DNA from: Cololabis saira
Lineage: Eukaryota; Chordata; Actinopteri; Beloniformes; Belonidae
Assembly: GCF_033807715.1 (NCBI RefSeq)
Contig: NC_084599.1
Span: 9,092,625-9,156,624 of the forward strand
Direction: 5' to 3'
DNA: 64,000 nt
The notes under the pieces are model-generated. The model saw nothing but the letters and a program-made list of their open reading frames with translations, made no database searches and was not told the origin of the DNA. The translations under genes and the position numbers were made by a program. Below are positions 61,801-64,000 of the stretch, in pieces; the first letter of the stretch is position 1, and each line of letters starts with the position of its first letter.

Positions 61801-63599
61801 TCTGTTATCTTACAGTGAGGCTCTTAGAAACAATAGTTACAGACGTGCTGGAAACATTTGCATTTCACACTTTCTGGACTCATTTCCAAACCCCTCAATG
61901 AGAGACAGTACAATGGGAGCGGTCTTTAAAACTACATGTGTTGCGCTCGGTTACATGTACGGACCATGTTTAATTCTTTCAGTTCAAACAGCAGAACTGC
62001 GGTGTTAAAGCGTGAGGCTGATTTAAGAAGTGACTCAACGCCGCCACGCTCAGCAGCATATGAATATGGGCCAGCTTCACATTCTGCTGCTATATTTTAA
62101 AACGGCATTGGTTCGGTTTTCTCGTGCAAACTCTTAATGACACTGTAGCAACAATACAGATACGTGAACACACCAAACAGCACTCTCCTCTCCTCTTTTT
62201 GATCCACGACATGCTACACGCTTTTTTATTGTACGTTAACAAATAGCAAAACAAGGAATCTCAAACTTTTTTATTTTATTTTTTAACATAAATTAACAAA
62301 ACTGACTTTACTGTCAGGAATTTAAACAATTAAAGACCCAAAGATGCCAAACAGGAGGTTGTGATGAATGTGCTTCTGTTCAACACTGAAATTTAACATA
62401 TCAGGTGTTTGGACTGTTTATCAAACACGATTTGATAAGGCAGATTGAAAATAGTGGAGTAATATTTCAAGTAATTTTAGGTCAATGCATAGGTCTCCAG
62501 GTCATTAAGCTGGCATATTATTATAACGCACAAACTATTTGTTTCATTCTCACATTTACAACAAGAGTTCACTGTTTCTTCATGAGTGTTTATTTTATTC
62601 GGCTTCAACATCTTGTTTTCGTGTCTTTTCGGTAGATAAAACTCACTCACTTAAGATCTTTTTTTTCCTTTGAGGGTAAATTCAGAAGAATAATCTGCAC
62701 TTTCTCGTTTTATGATCCCTTTGTTTTTTCTGTTTGGAAAAACAGAAATGTCTGGAAAATAGTGGGGGAAAAAACAGAAAGTTCTCCATGAAATCTGTTT
62801 CAACAATGCGGAAGGAGATAATTTACAAAGATGACGCACCAAATATGGAAACAAAGTGAGAGGCATCATCAGCTGAATCTGCAGCGGAGTTTCAGCGTGA
62901 GTCGGAGCTGATTGAAAACACGCCGGCATCAGCGGCGCAGCATCAAGTGGCTGCCAGAGTGGAGGATGCAACCGGTAGAGGACCGTAAATATCTCTCCGC
63001 AGTTCAAGACCAGACACGTGAGCCAGCAGGCTGTCAACCTCCTGGATGAGCAACAAAGCGCCTCTTTGGTAACGGTGAACTTGATGGCGTTTGTTTGCAG
63101 CTGCTCCCGAGTGAGCAAACACAAAAGGTTAATGTGGGGTTTAAGAGGGACAACAGTTCCCTCATGCACTTTCACAGATGTCACACTCCACTGTTGTTTT
63201 TGTGTTGGTTCCACGGTAGAGCCCGTCACATGTTCTGTCCTAAATCCTGGCCGGGGATCAGGGCTTCACTGGACTGGATTTTTACAGCTGTATGCTGCAC
63301 ATTTTCAGAGATTGAAAAATATTTGTATCTATTATGCAAAGTAACTTGCAGCCTTAAATATGAACAGACAATGCAGCTTTTGTAGAAATGTAATTCTAAG
63401 GATGGATGTAAATTCACCTCTTTCAAAAAACTGACACAATCCTGAGGTCTTAATAAAATGTCTGAGATATGATTCAAGTCAAAGCAACCTTTTGAACCGC
63501 GTCTTCTCAGTTCTGTTTATAGCACCTGGATTAAGGGGGTGGAGTTGACATCTTACCTCAGCAACACCCCCCTTTTATAAACGCTGGGTTTCGGTTCTG

Positions 63600-64000
63600 T
63601 ATGTATGAATGAATGAATGAATGAATTGTTTATTTGTGTGTCATACACCTCTAAGGTGCCCAGCCTATAAGGGCTTACAAGACACAGATACACTACCCCA
63701 GCAAACAAACATCAGCTGCGTACAAACAAAAACACAAACACAAAATTATAAATTCCACTTATACATTACAGATCAGATCCTTTCTCAGTTTTCATATAAT
63801 TTGTCCTTTCTCTGTTTCCAGGCTCTCTTTATAAAGGTAGCTATAGAGAACACCATTCCAATTTAGCATCATCCTCAGTCCAAAACAACTCAGGTTTACA
63901 ATCTTGCATTTTCTGAAATAAAAGCTGCCTGGCTTCATCATATAATGGACAATAAAACAAAAATGAAGTTAATCCTCAATAACATTTAGATCACAAAAAC
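63600..64000 (-). pseudogene. LINE ORF2 C-terminal end, cut by the window edge
   Basis: On the minus strand a short frame from about 63975 to 63841 reads CPLYDEARQLLFQKMQD and ends in TAG. It resembles the C-terminal 'H-x-x-x-x-C-P-x-Y-x-x-x-R' zinc-knuckle-like segment of LINE ORF2 proteins. A second frame then gives FIKRAWKQRKDKLYEN and a stop, the usual basic end, so a frameshift separates the two. The 3' UTR ends in AATAAACAATTCATTCATTC, a (CATT)n simple-repeat tail at about 63604-63626. The rest of the element would lie beyond the window. Confidence 0.75.

Larger units (their letters stand above)
52039..64000 (+). other. lpp: LPP intron after exon D (continues past the window)
   Basis: At least 11,962 bases without a recognisable LIM exon. 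52.0-53.4 kb and 54.1-58.6 kb look unique; 53.4-54.0 kb holds LINE tails and a small hAT element; 58.6-58.8 kb a hAT end and microsatellite; 59.6-60.4 kb a C-rich patch; 60.5-63.5 kb nothing I can name; the end is a LINE. Confidence 0.7.

Noticed and set aside
62651..63229. Minus-strand open frame of 192 codons
   Set aside because: The longest non-repeat frame besides exon C, but no domain, no splice-site logic and no family resemblance. The composition is like the surrounding intron. Treated as chance.
52039..64000. LIM domain exons of LPP
   Set aside because: Expected next in order, but no segment with paired Cys-x2-Cys and His/Cys spacing next to splice sites was found; they probably lie beyond the window.

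Overview
This window reads as intronic, repeat-rich genomic DNA of a teleost fish, probably a percomorph. The exons are short and bounded by GT-AG sites. The introns run to many kilobases, long simple repeats are frequent, and the transposon set (hAT, piggyBac-like, Tc1-like, L2-like LINEs, a tRNA-type SINE) is typical of fish. The species cannot be named from the sequence.

One gene is recognisable: the + strand orthologue of LPP (LIM domain containing preferred translocation partner in lipoma), a zyxin-family focal-adhesion scaffold. Four internal coding exons are present at 1610-1689, 8276-8398, 27377-27949 and 51942-52038. Their reading phases join without a break (2/0, 0/0, 0/0, 0/1). Together they encode the proline-rich and nuclear-export part of the protein and stop just before LIM domain 1. 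The first coding exon(s) lie upstream of the window and the LIM exons downstream; I see neither here.

Layout: 1-1609 is the end of an upstream intron. 1690-8275 is a 6.6-kb intron with a 413-bp foldback element. 8399-27376 is a 19-kb intron with long microsatellites, LINE tails, a Tc1-like relic and two TTAA-flanked elements. 27950-51941 is a 24-kb intron with three hAT elements that carry exact 8-bp target duplications, a nested SINE/hAT/SINE complex, a LINE relic and a second dated SINE copy. 52039-64000 is the start of an intron longer than 12 kb, with a small hAT element, LINE tails and a LINE cut by the window edge.

The most notable architecture is around the 573-bp proline-rich exon. 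A 1.27-kb piggyBac-like element ends 81 bp before it, and an 853-bp hAT element begins 34 bp after it, so this exon and its splice sites sit in a short gap between two DNA transposons. I found no second protein-coding gene, no structural RNA gene and no CRISPR-like array. Most open frames over 60 codons look like chance frames or parts of repeats. I did not find evidence for an undescribed biological system; what stands out is the structure and timing of transposon insertions.
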